64,000 bases of DNA from JAWLAT01 sp041395325 (GTDB lineage Bacteria; Pseudomonadota; Gammaproteobacteria; Xanthomonadales; SZUA-5): positions 5,985-69,984 of the forward strand of contig JAWLAT010000027.1 in NCBI GenBank assembly GCA_041395325.1, read 5' to 3'. Under the pieces are notes generated by a model. It had not been told where the DNA came from. It saw only the letters and a list, made by a program, of their open reading frames with translations, and did not search any database. How positions within the stretch are numbered: the stretch's first letter is position 1; the number at the start of each line of letters is the position of its first letter. The position numbers and the translations under genes were made by a program. Positions 17,036 through 26,503 of the stretch are shown piece by piece.

Positions 17036-17180
17036 CGACGAAGCCGCGAGGCACATCCAGGAATCGCCGACGTCTTTCTCGTCGGCACTTCGGATGCAGA
17101 ATCCGCTCGACTTCGGTGCACCACACAATCCCGCGCCTGGCAATCAACCCCCGGAACCCGACGTCCCCGTCGGGCACTGC
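17003..17180. repeat. Cluster of three REP elements downstream of the transposase
   Basis: Three further copies of the same palindrome: an inverted unit at 17003-17034 (GCCGACGAGGACGTCGGCG then TTCCCAGGAGG, the exact complement of the last upstream unit), a direct unit at about 17057-17094 (CGCCGACGTC-TTCTCGTCGGC), and a direct unit whose hairpin CCCGACG-TCCC-CGTCGGG spans 17157-17174. Together with the four upstream units they bracket the RAYT gene in opposite orientation, the usual RAYT/REP arrangement. Confidence 0.8.
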
Positions 17181-20100
17181 ACCCGCCTGCCACTGCCAAA
17201 GCGCTCCGACTCGCCATTTGGTGACATCGCCGTCAATCTTTCCGCGGATCCTCCCAGGCCAACGATGAAGATAGCGCAGCGAGCCTGGACCAGTTGGTCC
17301 GCCACGCGCATGCATCAGGCCAGCGCCTGGCATGTGCCCATCTCGCGTATAAGCGCATCCTGCTCGCCATCGCCGATCGCATACATGACCCCTGATCAGG
17401 CCATCTGTCGTCATTGGCGGCCGCTTCGATCGCCTTGACCGTCGGATCAGCGCCCCTCGCTCGGACGTAGGCCATCCGAACGCCATTGGGCACGCCCGCT
17501 GCTGTACCGGGCATGGCGGCTTCAGGTCCGGCCCAGCCAAACTCCAGCACGCGCCAGCTGCAGCGACTCGCTCGGCGGACATTTGACCAGCGCCAGGCCA
17601 CCCGTCCATCCCGCACTCACCGCATGTAGTAGGCAGATCACCGGCGCCGCCGTGAAAACGCCGTCACCGACCAGCTGTTGCCCGTGCGCCACCGTCGTCG
17701 CAGCTCCGCGCCGCCTGTAATAAGCGCCATTCAGCGACACGGCGGAAACGGGCAGATTCAGCCTGCCGCTCTGTCGCCCGCTCGCTGGCTAGCGACCTCG
17801 ACGCTCGGCATCCCTTCGGATGACCTCAATCGCCAAGCGCAAGTGCGCGCTGGCCACCTTGTCGCCTCGACATCGCCCAACGCAACATATGCTCCAGGGT
17901 GTCGAGACGTCGTCGAAGCATCGCCTGCGTGGCCTGATCAAGGCCTGGATGTTTGCAATCAGAACTGTCTGGCTGCCGGACACGTGTCAAAAGGATCGTC
18001 AACGCGCCAGCCAGCCGGATGTGCACCGGGCAACAAGCCTTCAAGATGACATCCCGAGACCGAACGATACAATTCAACTCAGAAGCCCAGAGCTGCGAAC
18101 CGTTCTGATCAAGGAGCTCATCAGAAACAGGTCCGATTGCCAATCTTTCCGGTTAGTCTGACGATTCGTCACAATTCCTCATGTTGTTCAAACGCCGATC
18201 CAGATTGGGTCTCAAATTTCTCAAAACTCTTTCAGCCTCGCACGTACTTCAGCACGAATGCCTACGCGTGGATAGCCGCGTTTCCGAGTTCAGCCTGGCA
18301 AATACTGCTCTGTCACCAGTGAAAACTCCTTGGACACTTCTCCGATTTACGACGCCTTTCGCATCGCGAAATTGCCCACGGTCTTGCCCCTCTGGACAAA
18401 TAATCGAGCAGGCAGCTCCCTCCCAAATTTCTCATCGGGAAACATCTCCAGTGAATCAGGAATGCGACGTCCACTGAGTCGCATCTAAATCTTCGCGGAC
18501 CAAGCTCATATCCCAACAACCTTCCATTATCCTCTGATTCCCACAGCACGCCTATCGCTCCGCCGCGCCAGTTCGATTCATGAATGTGCAGCTACCCTGC
18601 AGGTACCTTGGCGCCAATTCCATGCTTAGCACTACGCAATCCAATGGAATCTCTGCCCTGGCATCTGGTGATTCCAAACAACACAGCGCTCGTCCTTGCG
18701 TCAACTCCATCTAGAAAAATTTTTGGATATGGCTTGACATGCACCACGAGATGAGTACAACTGTCCATTGATCGTAGGCATGCCCAACTCGGACCAATTC
18801 TCGTTGTTTCTGTCTCAAGAGGAGCTAAGCTTTTCTGTCAAACGCGCCCTGTCGTACCCTGCAAGCGTACGGCCATGCAGCTTGGTCCTGTGACTTGCCA
18901 GGTGTTAGAAGCCTCATCACGCAACAAGATCTTCATGGGCGATTTGGCTGCCCAGATGTTCACTCAAGACTCCTTAGTCTGATTTCGACCAAACTGACGA
19001 TGGGCTGGAATCACCTTTTTCGCCACAGACAGGTTCGCAATCAGCCCTGACCAAGCCAATCTGCAATCGCGTCATGTGATCCCAACTCGTGGTGGCCGCT
19101 GTACGGCCCATCGCCTCTTGTGGATTGCTGTGTCCAGAAATCCAAAACACGCGGCAAACGTTAGGAGCCTCTCCATTAACAAGCCAGCCTACTAGGAATC
19201 CCGCTAAGCGAGGCCATTCTGAAGACTTGCCACGTTTGACAAGGCCGATTGGGGATTGCTACCATAACCGGTAACTCGCGGGCCGACCTTATCATCGCTC
19301 AGCTTCTCTGGCGGAGATCACAAACGCCACTCCCCACGCGTGTCTCCAGCATTCCTGCTCTCGCCGCAAAGTTGGAACCTTGTTCGGATTGGCCGTAATG
19401 GCGTCACTCACCTGCTGTTGCAATCCGAAGAACTAATCTGTAATGTGTAAGAGGATTCACTGGCCTCTTCTTGCAGTGTTCAAGCAGGCAGACTGATTTC
19501 GCTTTGTGATTTCGGTCATGGTCTCCAAGGTCATGTATCCATTCATTCATTCTGACAAGATCAACCAGCCATGATGCCGCGTCGTTGGATGCCGACACAT
19601 CAGTTCGTTCTCGCCGTTGGGGTTGTACTTCAGCTTGGGCGATGAGCGCCGAACCCATGAGCCAGAGGCTCGGCTTTCCATCAAGGAGCTTGGCGCTGGA
19701 CTGGTCGACCTCCTCGCCGAGCGTCGTTCGCAAACGGGATGCTGCCCGCCGCCCTGCGTCCCGTGCCAGGACCCAAAACCCGCGCGCTGCGGCACTGCCA
19801 GCGAGTCGTGGCTTCGAAAGCAACCTAGCCCATGCCTCGAACACCTCAAGGATACTTCGGCCATCCACCCACCGACGATCAGCACCGGTACATCCCCCGC
19901 TGCGACTTGATAGGATATCCGCAGTCCCTCGATGGCTCAACGTGGACCGTTCGTGATTAAACACCCTGGCTTTGGAAATTCGTTCCGTGGCCTGCACAGT
20001 TCATCCAGACCGTGGAATGCCCTGACTAGAATCAGCTGGTCAGCGTTCCCGAAACCGGAAAACTCGGATCTGCAACGCTACGTTGCGCTGGTCTCTCCCC

Positions 20101-20439
20101 TCCCGGTAGCCTTGCGTGATGCGCTCTTCTCGTAGCAGCCCCGTACGTATCCTTCCATCAGGTGCCCAAACCCAACATCTCCGCAGCACATCGCGTCCTT
20201 TCCAAGTCATCATTTCCTTGTCATGGTGGTTTCTGTGGTTGATCCCAACTAAACCAGAGACCACTTTACTACACGATAGGAACGACCAAGCTGAAATTGG
20301 CGACTGGTCCCGCTGCTGGATAGCGTCGCGGCGTGGCATCACTGGCCTAGAGCCTTTGATAGGGCGGCCTGGGTTTCCAGCCGTTATGGAGGAAGCGTTG
20401 AACTATCGATGTCCCCATAGGGCCGCCAAGAATGATGCC
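17181..20439. other. Gene-poor, apparently decayed region
   Basis: No reading frame in this stretch has a recognisable domain, ribosome site and codon usage of the host. GC content drops visibly around 18.1-19.4 kb and recovers in part afterwards. Short runs on the minus strand look protein-like (for example around 18,440-18,560 and 19,680-19,930) but break into other frames. This suggests degraded foreign or duplicated genes rather than functional non-coding DNA. No tRNA, integrase or insertion sequence was recognised. Confidence 0.6.
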
Positions 20440-21227
20440 CGGTTTGCCGGGTTGGCTGTGGGGAGTCGCGCCACAGTGACGACTTGCGAGCGGTATCAAA
20501 CCTGTTGCCAGTGGCCGATATGGCTGGGTCCAAGAAGCGCTGTCCTGAGCCTTGATTCCGTAAACCGGACGTACTTCGCTGGCCGAGCTGCCGCCGGGCA
20601 CTGGTGTCTGTGAAGTTTTGTTTCCGCAGCTGGAAGGTTGTGATGTCGAAACGACCAGATGAACTGACAGGGTATTTCGGGATGTGCACCCACCTGCGTG
20701 ACCTCGATATGGTTTGCCGTCGGCAGGCCCTGCATCGATCAGCGCCTGGATGCAAGTGCGGCCTGGATTGTGCCCTTGATATCGCGCCGTTCGCCGTCGG
20801 GCGGGGCATCGCCGAAGCCAGACTTGGATTCCAAAATCGCCCGCTGACTCACGGCCTTGACTATGCTCCGGGTTCATTCGCCTCGAAGCTCCAGTGCCGT
20901 TGACGTGATCAGCCTGGCCGGGGCCTGGATGCCATCGCGCATGTGGCCGGAGATATACGAATGTGCACGACGGCTCCTTGCCCAGGTTTTCCACCACCGC
21001 CCCGGACAGGCCGTGAGGATCACGCCGGACTTGCTCAATGCAAACGAATCTGCCAGATGTTAAAGCTCTGCTCGGGCGGCCGAGGTCCATCATCGCTCCT
21101 CGGTGGTTTGACACGGAATCAACACTGCCATCCAGTAGAGCCCTGAGGCCGGCGCGGTCGCCGATGTTTGCGGTGCGCTGGTGTCCTGACACATCAACAA
21201 CGCGTAGAACACCCGAAAAGATTGCAT
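20440..21227 (-). pseudogene. Degenerate paralogue of the CXXCH lipoprotein gene downstream
   Basis: DNA in this interval aligns, with many substitutions and deletions, to about 22,440-23,652 in the same order and strand. Shared blocks include CTGGCCGAGCTG-CCGCCGGGCACTGG, GACCAGATGAACTG, GATCAGCGCCTGGATG, GGCGCGGTCGCCGATGTT and GGTGCGCTGGTGTC. The 5' end keeps the ribosome site (GGGGAGGG) and an ATG at 21227. It reads MQSFRVFYALLMCQDTSAPQ and stops after about 45 codons, with the lipobox destroyed. The 3' part with the CXXCH and lectin-like region is missing or unrecognisable. Boundaries are approximate. Confidence 0.75.
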
Positions 21228-21843
21228 GGAACCCTCCCCAAGCTCCATGGTGATGTGTCACGGAGTTCTACGTTTAGTACTTCCACGCAGAATGCGCTCT
21301 GAATACCTCCTGCCGTTGTTGGTTCAAGACTCTGAGGATGTCTCCGCTGGCATGAAGAGGGTTTTGAACTTCCGATGCTCCCATCCCTGCTGTCGGCAGA
21401 CTCAAGATAGTCCTCCGCACAGAACAATCTGTCCGGTTTTTTCGACGTCTTCAGGAGCTTCCACCGGCCAGACTGCAACCAAATGCATCTCTCTCTACCA
21501 GCCGCACCATTGGTCTCGACACACTCTGGAACGGTTGTCCATTCATTTGTCACCATCATCCCGTTCAAATCCACGCCAATCGCGTATGAGATGACCAACT
21601 CCGCTTGCCGCTTGTCATATAAGTCGGTCTTCCCATTCATCAATGGCCATGGGCAATCCAAGGAGTTGATCTCGTTCCAACATATGCACAGGGAAATACT
21701 GAATCACCGTAGCCCCACATCGATTGGGCAAAATCCACCAACGTATAGGCCCTCGGATATTTAATCTTGATCTCGATGACCCCAGTGGCCGTATCGGGCC
21801 ATTGTCCCCGTTATTAACCCGCGGTCGCCCTATGTCAGGTTTT
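21228..21843. other. Low-GC intergenic segment with no intact gene
   Basis: This lies between the decayed paralogue and the 3' end of the intact gene. Base composition is clearly lower in GC than the flanks. The copy of the upstream leader (GGTGATGTGTCACG at about 21,246, matching 23,680) shows that the duplication includes the promoter side. Fragments on the minus strand resemble protein (for example AYTLVDFAQSMWGYGDSVFP) but are interrupted. No functional feature is assigned. Confidence 0.5.
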
Positions 21844-23652
21844 CTAGACCCAGCCAGACCTGGACCGTGACATATCGAATTCTATATGAGTCAATGCAAA
21901 CATAAATCTGGACCATACGCCCATCCGTCGAACTGCTGTGGTCGTCGCACTTTCAAAGGCGCTTACAAACCATTGGCCATTGACGTCGTGTCCGACGAAC
22001 CCTGACCCGGCATCGCCGCAGACGGTTGGACACACCGCTTCGGCTTCGGATTGGCCGTAGATGGGGCCGGCGTCGACGTCAGCGCACTGCTGTTCAGTCG
22101 CCAATCCCAGAAAGAAGCTGAAGTTGGCGGAGGGCTGGTCGCCGCTGCTGGGATAGGCGAGCGTGGCGCCGGCGTGGCAGGTGACGCAGCTGCCGGCCTG
22201 GGGGATGCCGTTCTTGTCGGGGAAGCCGGCCTGGACGTAGGTTTCCATCGTGCCGTTGGCCATGAAGGCGGGGACGGAGGCGTCGTTGAACTTGCCGAGT
22301 TCGGGCTCGATGGTGGCGCCCCAGTTGGTGCCGATCAGGTAGTAGTTGGCGAAGACCGAGTCGATGGCCTTGAGCTGCGTTTGCCAGCTGGCGTTGAGCT
22401 GCTGGGTGAGGTCGTAGACGGCCCAGCAGTGACTGACCTGGGTGCCGCAGCAGGTGGCATCACCGGCACTGCAGGCAGCGCCCTGTGGGGTGGTCAGGTA
22501 GGCGCCGGCATAGGGTGGCTGGCGCTCCCAGATGAAGGCGCTGTCCTGGCCGTTGAGCTTGGGCGGGGTGTTGACCGGCAACGCGGCGCAGGCGGACTGG
22601 TAGAAGCTGGCGTCGCTGGCCGAGCTGGCCGCCGGGCACTGGCTGTTGGCGATGGTCTGGTAGCAGTTGTTGTCTTCAGCGGCGCAGGCCTGGGCGGCGA
22701 ATGGCGCGTTGTCGACGTGCTCGAAGGACGACCAGATGAACTGCGGCAGCAGGGCGCCCTGCAGGATGTTGGCCTGGATGATGTGCAGGCCCACCAATCC
22801 CAGCGTGACCTCGGCGCAGAGCGGATTGCCGTCGCGCACATAGGCGCCCTGCACGTCGATCAGCGCCTGGATGTTGAAGTAGCGGCTGGCCTGGCTGGCA
22901 TCGATGATCCGCCAGGCGGCCTTGATCTCGATCGCGCCGGGTTCGCCGTCGGTGCGGCTGGCATCGCCGGGCGGGAAGGCCACGACCTGCTTGGATTCGA
23001 CGAAACTTTGCTGCCCGCTGTAGCTGTTCAGGCCGTGGCCTTCGATGTACTGCTGCTCGCGCGGGTTCATCCGACGCTCGAACAGCGTCCAGTTGCCGTT
23101 GACGTCGATCAGCGGCTGGCCGGTGGCCTGGATGAAGCCCTCATCGCGCGAATCCTGTGCGCCGGACTTGCTGATCAGATAGAAGGTCGGCAGCCCCTTG
23201 GGGTTGTCGCACTGACCGCTGGGACCACCGAAGACCTCCTCCGGCCGTGCCCAGGTCTGCCACAGCACCTGCCCGCTGCCGGACAGGCCGGTGGACGGAT
23301 CACCGCCGGACTGACTGGCCTGCCAGCTCAAGGCGGCAAACATCTGCCAGGACATGTTGTCGAAAGGCGTCTGCGCGTCGGTGTCGGCCGAGGTCACATC
23401 GGCACTCAGGCCCTGATAGCCCTCGGTGGCCAGTATGGCCTTGTCCGGGCCGATGAACGACGGAATCACCGAGCACAACGCCCCGCTGCCATCGGCGCAG
23501 TAGACCGCCTGCGGCGTGTAGGCCGGCGCGGACGCGGTCGCCGATGTTGTGGGTGCGGCAGGTGCGCTGGTGTCGGACCGCTGGCCGCAGCCGGCAAGCA
23601 TCAACAGGACGAGCGATACGGCCAGACACGGCCGCAAATGATTGGCGTGCAT
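21844..23652 (-). CDS. Lipoprotein with cytochrome c-type CXXCH motif and C-terminal mannan-binding-lectin-like segment
   Basis: A 602-residue protein with a lipoprotein signal (VLLMLAGC). The body carries FDNMSWQMFAALSW, LFERRMNPREQQYIEGHGLNSY, IEIKAAWRI, VGLVGLHIIQAN and FIWSSFEHVDNAPF. It ends with a single heme-type CVTCHAG (C489, C492, H493) and FSFFLGLA. This matches a widespread family of about 600-residue proteins with one CXXCH whose role is unknown. After it, CADVDAGPIYGQSEAEAVCPTVC...NGQW resembles an MVL (mannan-binding lectin) repeat. The last about 30 codons (TTTAVRRMGVWSRFMF...) are encoded by low-GC DNA and do not fit the lectin pattern. GGGGGAGG precedes the ATG at 23652. Confidence 0.7.
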   Translation of the reverse strand: MHANHLRPCLAVSLVLLMLAGCGQRSDTSAPAAPTTSATASAPAYTPQAVYCADGSGALCSVIPSFIGPDKAILATEGYQGLSADVTSADTDAQTPFDNMSWQMFAALSWQASQSGGDPSTGLSGSGQVLWQTWARPEEVFGGPSGQCDNPKGLPTFYLISKSGAQDSRDEGFIQATGQPLIDVNGNWTLFERRMNPREQQYIEGHGLNSYSGQQSFVESKQVVAFPPGDASRTDGEPGAIEIKAAWRIIDASQASRYFNIQALIDVQGAYVRDGNPLCAEVTLGLVGLHIIQANILQGALLPQFIWSSFEHVDNAPFAAQACAAEDNNCYQTIANSQCPAASSASDASFYQSACAALPVNTPPKLNGQDSAFIWERQPPYAGAYLTTPQGAACSAGDATCCGTQVSHCWAVYDLTQQLNASWQTQLKAIDSVFANYYLIGTNWGATIEPELGKFNDASVPAFMANGTMETYVQAGFPDKNGIPQAGSCVTCHAGATLAYPSSGDQPSANFSFFLGLATEQQCADVDAGPIYGQSEAEAVCPTVCGDAGSGFVGHDVNGQWFVSAFESATTTAVRRMGVWSRFMFALTHIEFDMSRSRSGWV

Positions 23653-23749
23653 GGAACAACCTCCCCCAAGGCGTCCATGGTGATGTGTCACGAGTGAGCG
23701 GGTTCTCCCACCCGGCGTTGTCGATCCCGATGCTCGACCGGCTGCAGGT

Positions 23750-24379
23750 CTACAGCAGCCGGTGCGAAATCGCCTTCAGCACGGCGTGGGTGCGGTCACG
23801 GCAGTCGAGCTTGCTCAGCACTTCGGAGATGTAGTTCTTCACCGTGCCCTCGGACAGATGCAGGCTGCGGCCGATTTCCTTGTTGGAGTAACCACCGGCG
23901 ACCAGGCGCAGGATGCTGACCTCGCGATCGGTCAGACTGACGCCATCCAAAGCCACCGGTGCGCTCTCGCGCAGGCTGCGTACCGGTCCCAGGCTGACCG
24001 GTTGCAGCAGCGTGCGACCGGCGGCGACCGCGCGGATGGCCTCGCTCAGATCCGGTGGCGAGGCATCCTTGAGCAGGAAGCCCTGCGCACCGGCATCCAC
24101 CGCGGCCAGCATCAGCTCACTGTCGTCGAAGGTGGTCAGCAGGATCACCGGCGTCGCGTCGCCGCGCTCGCGCAGGGTTCGCAACAGGCTGATGCCATCC
24201 ATGCCCGGCATGCGAATGTCGCTGACGATCACGTCGACCGGTCGCTGCGGCAACGCCTGCAGCAGCCGTTCGGCATCCAGGCTCTGCAGCACCACTTCGA
24301 TGCCGTCCAGGCCGTGCAACAAGGCCGCCAGGCCCTTCAGTACCAGTTCCTGATCATCGACCAGTGCAATCGTGGTCAT
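23750..24379 (-). CDS. NarL/LuxR-type response regulator
   Basis: A 209-residue protein: a receiver domain (phosphoacceptor D54 in VIVSDIRMPGMDG, K104 in LLKDASPPDL, Thr at 82-83) and a C-terminal LuxR helix-turn-helix (LTDREVSILRLVAGGYSNKEIGRSLHLSEGTVKNYISEVLSKL). It is a DNA-binding output partner of the histidine kinase whose gene overlaps it by 4 bp. Its targets are not visible; nothing immediately downstream on the same strand belongs obviously to a regulon except the lipoprotein gene about 100 bp away. Confidence 0.93.
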   Translation of the reverse strand: MTTIALVDDQELVLKGLAALLHGLDGIEVVLQSLDAERLLQALPQRPVDVIVSDIRMPGMDGISLLRTLRERGDATPVILLTTFDDSELMLAAVDAGAQGFLLKDASPPDLSEAIRAVAAGRTLLQPVSLGPVRSLRESAPVALDGVSLTDREVSILRLVAGGYSNKEIGRSLHLSEGTVKNYISEVLSKLDCRDRTHAVLKAISHRLL

Positions 24380-25518
24380 GCCATTCCTCCTGTTGGCGCA
24401 TCGACGGGCACCGACAGTCGAACCGTCAGCCCGCCGCTGGCCGGTCGTTCCAGTTCCAGAGCGCCACCGATGGCCTGGACCCGCTCACGCATGCCGGTCA
24501 GACCATTGCCCTCGTGCAAGACCGGCACAACAGCGCCACCGTGGGCCACCGACAGCTGCACGGCGCCACGCGCTTGCCACAGTCGCAACTGGATGGCCCG
24601 GGCCTGACCGTGACGCAGCGCATTGGTGATCGCCTCCTGGGCGCCACGCAGCAGCACTTCCGCCACACTGACCCGATCCACGCGCAGCTCCGGCTGCAGC
24701 TCCAGCTGCCATTGCACACCGGGGATCACCTCGACCAACAGCCGCAGCGCGGCGGCCAGATCGATGCCATCGTGCCGGCGCAGGGCGCTGACCACCTGCC
24801 GAATGTCGCCGAGCAGCTCATCGGCCAGTTGCTGGCAAGTCTGCAGCGATTCGCTGGCACCCGCATCGCGCTCGAGCAGGCGCAGATTGAGCTTCAAGGC
24901 CGTCAGCTTGTGCCCCGCCACATCGTGCAATTCCCGCGACAGCCGCAGTCGCTCCTCGGCCCGGGTGCTGTCGGCCAGCAACTGGCGGGTGGCTTCGAGT
25001 TCGCCATTGCGCAGTTCCAGATCGGCCTTGGCCGCTTCGGCGGTGGCGGCGAAATGACTCATCAGCGCAGCGAATGCCTGGAAGCCGGCCACCGGCAGCA
25101 GTTCCAGCAGGGTTCGAGAGGTGCCGATCAGCGGCTGCCACAGTGCGAACAGGCCGAGGTTGGCCAGCAACATCAGCATCAGTGCGCTGCGCCAGGGCCA
25201 CAGCGCCATCGCCTGGGCGGCGACGATGATCAACAGGATGGCAGCATTGCCGCGACCGGTGGCCCAGATCGCCAGCAACACCAGCCCGGCCTGTGTCACC
25301 ACCAGCGCGCGTCGACGTGCCTGCGTCAGCCACTCGGCCTCGGTGGCCGAGACCAGCGTGAACAGCACCACCATCGAGCCCAGCGCAAGCAACCCCAACA
25401 GCGGCCGCCCCGCCAGCGGCGAGGGAAGGCTGGTCAGCAGCTGCAGCAGCACGGCCAGCCAGGTGATGTAGGCGGCCAGATTCAAGGGCGAGAACCAGCG
25501 GCCGGCGGAACTGTGCAT
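24376..25518 (-). CDS. Sensor histidine kinase (HisKA_3 family)
   Basis: A 380-residue protein with about five to six N-terminal membrane helices (residues 10-145), then a HisKA_3 dimerisation segment with H198 in RLSRELHDVAGH and an HATPase_c domain (EAITNALRHGQA N-box, GNGLTGMRERVQAIGG G-box). The DesK/NarX-like membrane sensor has no recognisable periplasmic domain, so it probably senses the membrane itself. ATG at 25518 is the start of the first hydrophobic helix. The stop codon overlaps the response-regulator ATG (ATGA). Confidence 0.9.
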   Translation of the reverse strand: MHSSAGRWFSPLNLAAYITWLAVLLQLLTSLPSPLAGRPLLGLLALGSMVVLFTLVSATEAEWLTQARRRALVVTQAGLVLLAIWATGRGNAAILLIIVAAQAMALWPWRSALMLMLLANLGLFALWQPLIGTSRTLLELLPVAGFQAFAALMSHFAATAEAAKADLELRNGELEATRQLLADSTRAEERLRLSRELHDVAGHKLTALKLNLRLLERDAGASESLQTCQQLADELLGDIRQVVSALRRHDGIDLAAALRLLVEVIPGVQWQLELQPELRVDRVSVAEVLLRGAQEAITNALRHGQARAIQLRLWQARGAVQLSVAHGGAVVPVLHEGNGLTGMRERVQAIGGALELERPASGGLTVRLSVPVDAPTGGMA

Positions 25519-25687
25519 GCGGAACGACCTGAAGCGAGAGCGACCGCAGTGTAGCGATGGCGATCCGGACAGCGGCCGCCCACCGGCCACGAGGTGACTT
25601 TCGGCACCCGGATCTCTGGCGGATCGGCACCTGAGCCAGTGCCCTCGCATTGGCAAGCTGGTAGCGAACCCCATCGGAGATCGCGCC

Positions 25688-26404
25688 ATGACTGCCTACC
25701 AGATGATCGTCGCCACCCATATCGGCGCCGGCGTAGTCGCCCTGCTGACGTTCTGGACAGCTGCCTTCGCCCGCAAGGGCGGCGCTTTGCATCGCGCAGT
25801 CGGCAAGGTCTATCTGAGCGCCATGGTGGTGATCCTGGCCACCGCGGTGGTCACCGCGATCGCTGCACTGGCCGGCGGCCAGCTGGTGTCCGGGGTGTTC
25901 CTGTCCTATCTGGTGCTGATCACCGCCACCGCCTGCTGGATGGCCTGGCGGGCGCCGCGCCTGAAGCGTGAACCGGCCCGCTTCTACCAGCGCGGTTTTG
26001 CCGCTGTGGCCGTATTGAATGTGCTGAGCGGCCTGCTGGTCTTCGCCATCGGCCTGCAGCTGGGCAATGTGCTGTTGATGGGCTTCTGTTGGGTCGGCGT
26101 GTTCACCGGCCTGGGCATGCTGCACCGCTGGCGTGCCAGCGAGCGCCCGCTGAACTGGTGGTTGCGCGAGCACTTCATCTCGATGCTGGGCAACGGTGTG
26201 GCCACCCACATCGCCTTCTTCTCGATCGGCCTGCAGCGGCTGGCGCACAAGGCCGGCGTGGCGATGCCCGAGTACGTGGCCTGGTTCGCTCCGGTCGCTG
26301 TGGCGCTGGTGGTCGGCATCTGGCTGGACCGCCGCTACCCCGCCAAGCACCGTCATCCGCGTGCCGCCAAGACGGCGCCAGCGGCCGTTCCGGCGGTCAG
26401 CTGA
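25688..26404 (+). CDS. DUF2306-like multi-pass membrane protein
   Basis: A 238-residue membrane protein with about seven helices. Motifs include THIGAGVVALLTFWTAAFARKGGALHRAVGKVY, where the HR.VGKVY pattern is typical of DUF2306, and GMLHRWRASERPLNWWLREHFISMLGNGVATHIAF. Histidines in the membrane segments recall heme- or quinone-binding DUF2306/DUF420 proteins, but no function is established. GGAG precedes the ATG. It is divergent from the histidine kinase (169-bp spacer) and convergent with the NlpC/P60 gene. Confidence 0.75.
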   Translation: MTAYQMIVATHIGAGVVALLTFWTAAFARKGGALHRAVGKVYLSAMVVILATAVVTAIAALAGGQLVSGVFLSYLVLITATACWMAWRAPRLKREPARFYQRGFAAVAVLNVLSGLLVFAIGLQLGNVLLMGFCWVGVFTGLGMLHRWRASERPLNWWLREHFISMLGNGVATHIAFFSIGLQRLAHKAGVAMPEYVAWFAPVAVALVVGIWLDRRYPAKHRHPRAAKTAPAAVPAVS

Positions 26405-26461
26405 GCGAAAACAGCGGTCGGGACTAAAGGTCCTGACCGGGGCGGACTTGGCGTGTGGTTG

Positions 26462-26483
26462 GCCGCAACGCCAGCGTTGCGGC
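26462..26483. terminator. Perfect hairpin between convergent genes, likely bidirectional terminator
   Basis: GCCGCAACG and CGTTGCGGC (9-bp arms) with a CCAG loop, located between the stop codons of DUF2306 (26404) and the NlpC/P60 gene (26504). TT/AA bases flank the stem, but there is no long T-run. Confidence 0.5.
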
Positions 26484-26503
26484 TTCAACCGTTTGATCCC
26501 CGC

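Noticed and set aside
16226..17180. Regularly spaced 36-bp repeats suggesting a CRISPR array
   Set aside because: Units are directly tandem with no spacers, carry REP palindromes and flank a RAYT gene; no cas genes.
19404..19997. 197-codon minus-strand frame in the gene-poor island
   Set aside because: The first half has host-like codon use (EVDQSSAKLLDGKPSLWLMG) but there is no ribosome site or family and the second half degenerates; at best a gene remnant.
21556..21576. GTTCAAATCC, a tRNA T-loop-like string
   Set aside because: The flanking bases do not form a T stem and no acceptor or anticodon arms are found.
22051..23697. 548-codon plus-strand frame rich in Gly, Val and Ala
   Set aside because: Shadow of the CXXCH lipoprotein gene, which has a lipobox, strong ribosome site and family motifs.
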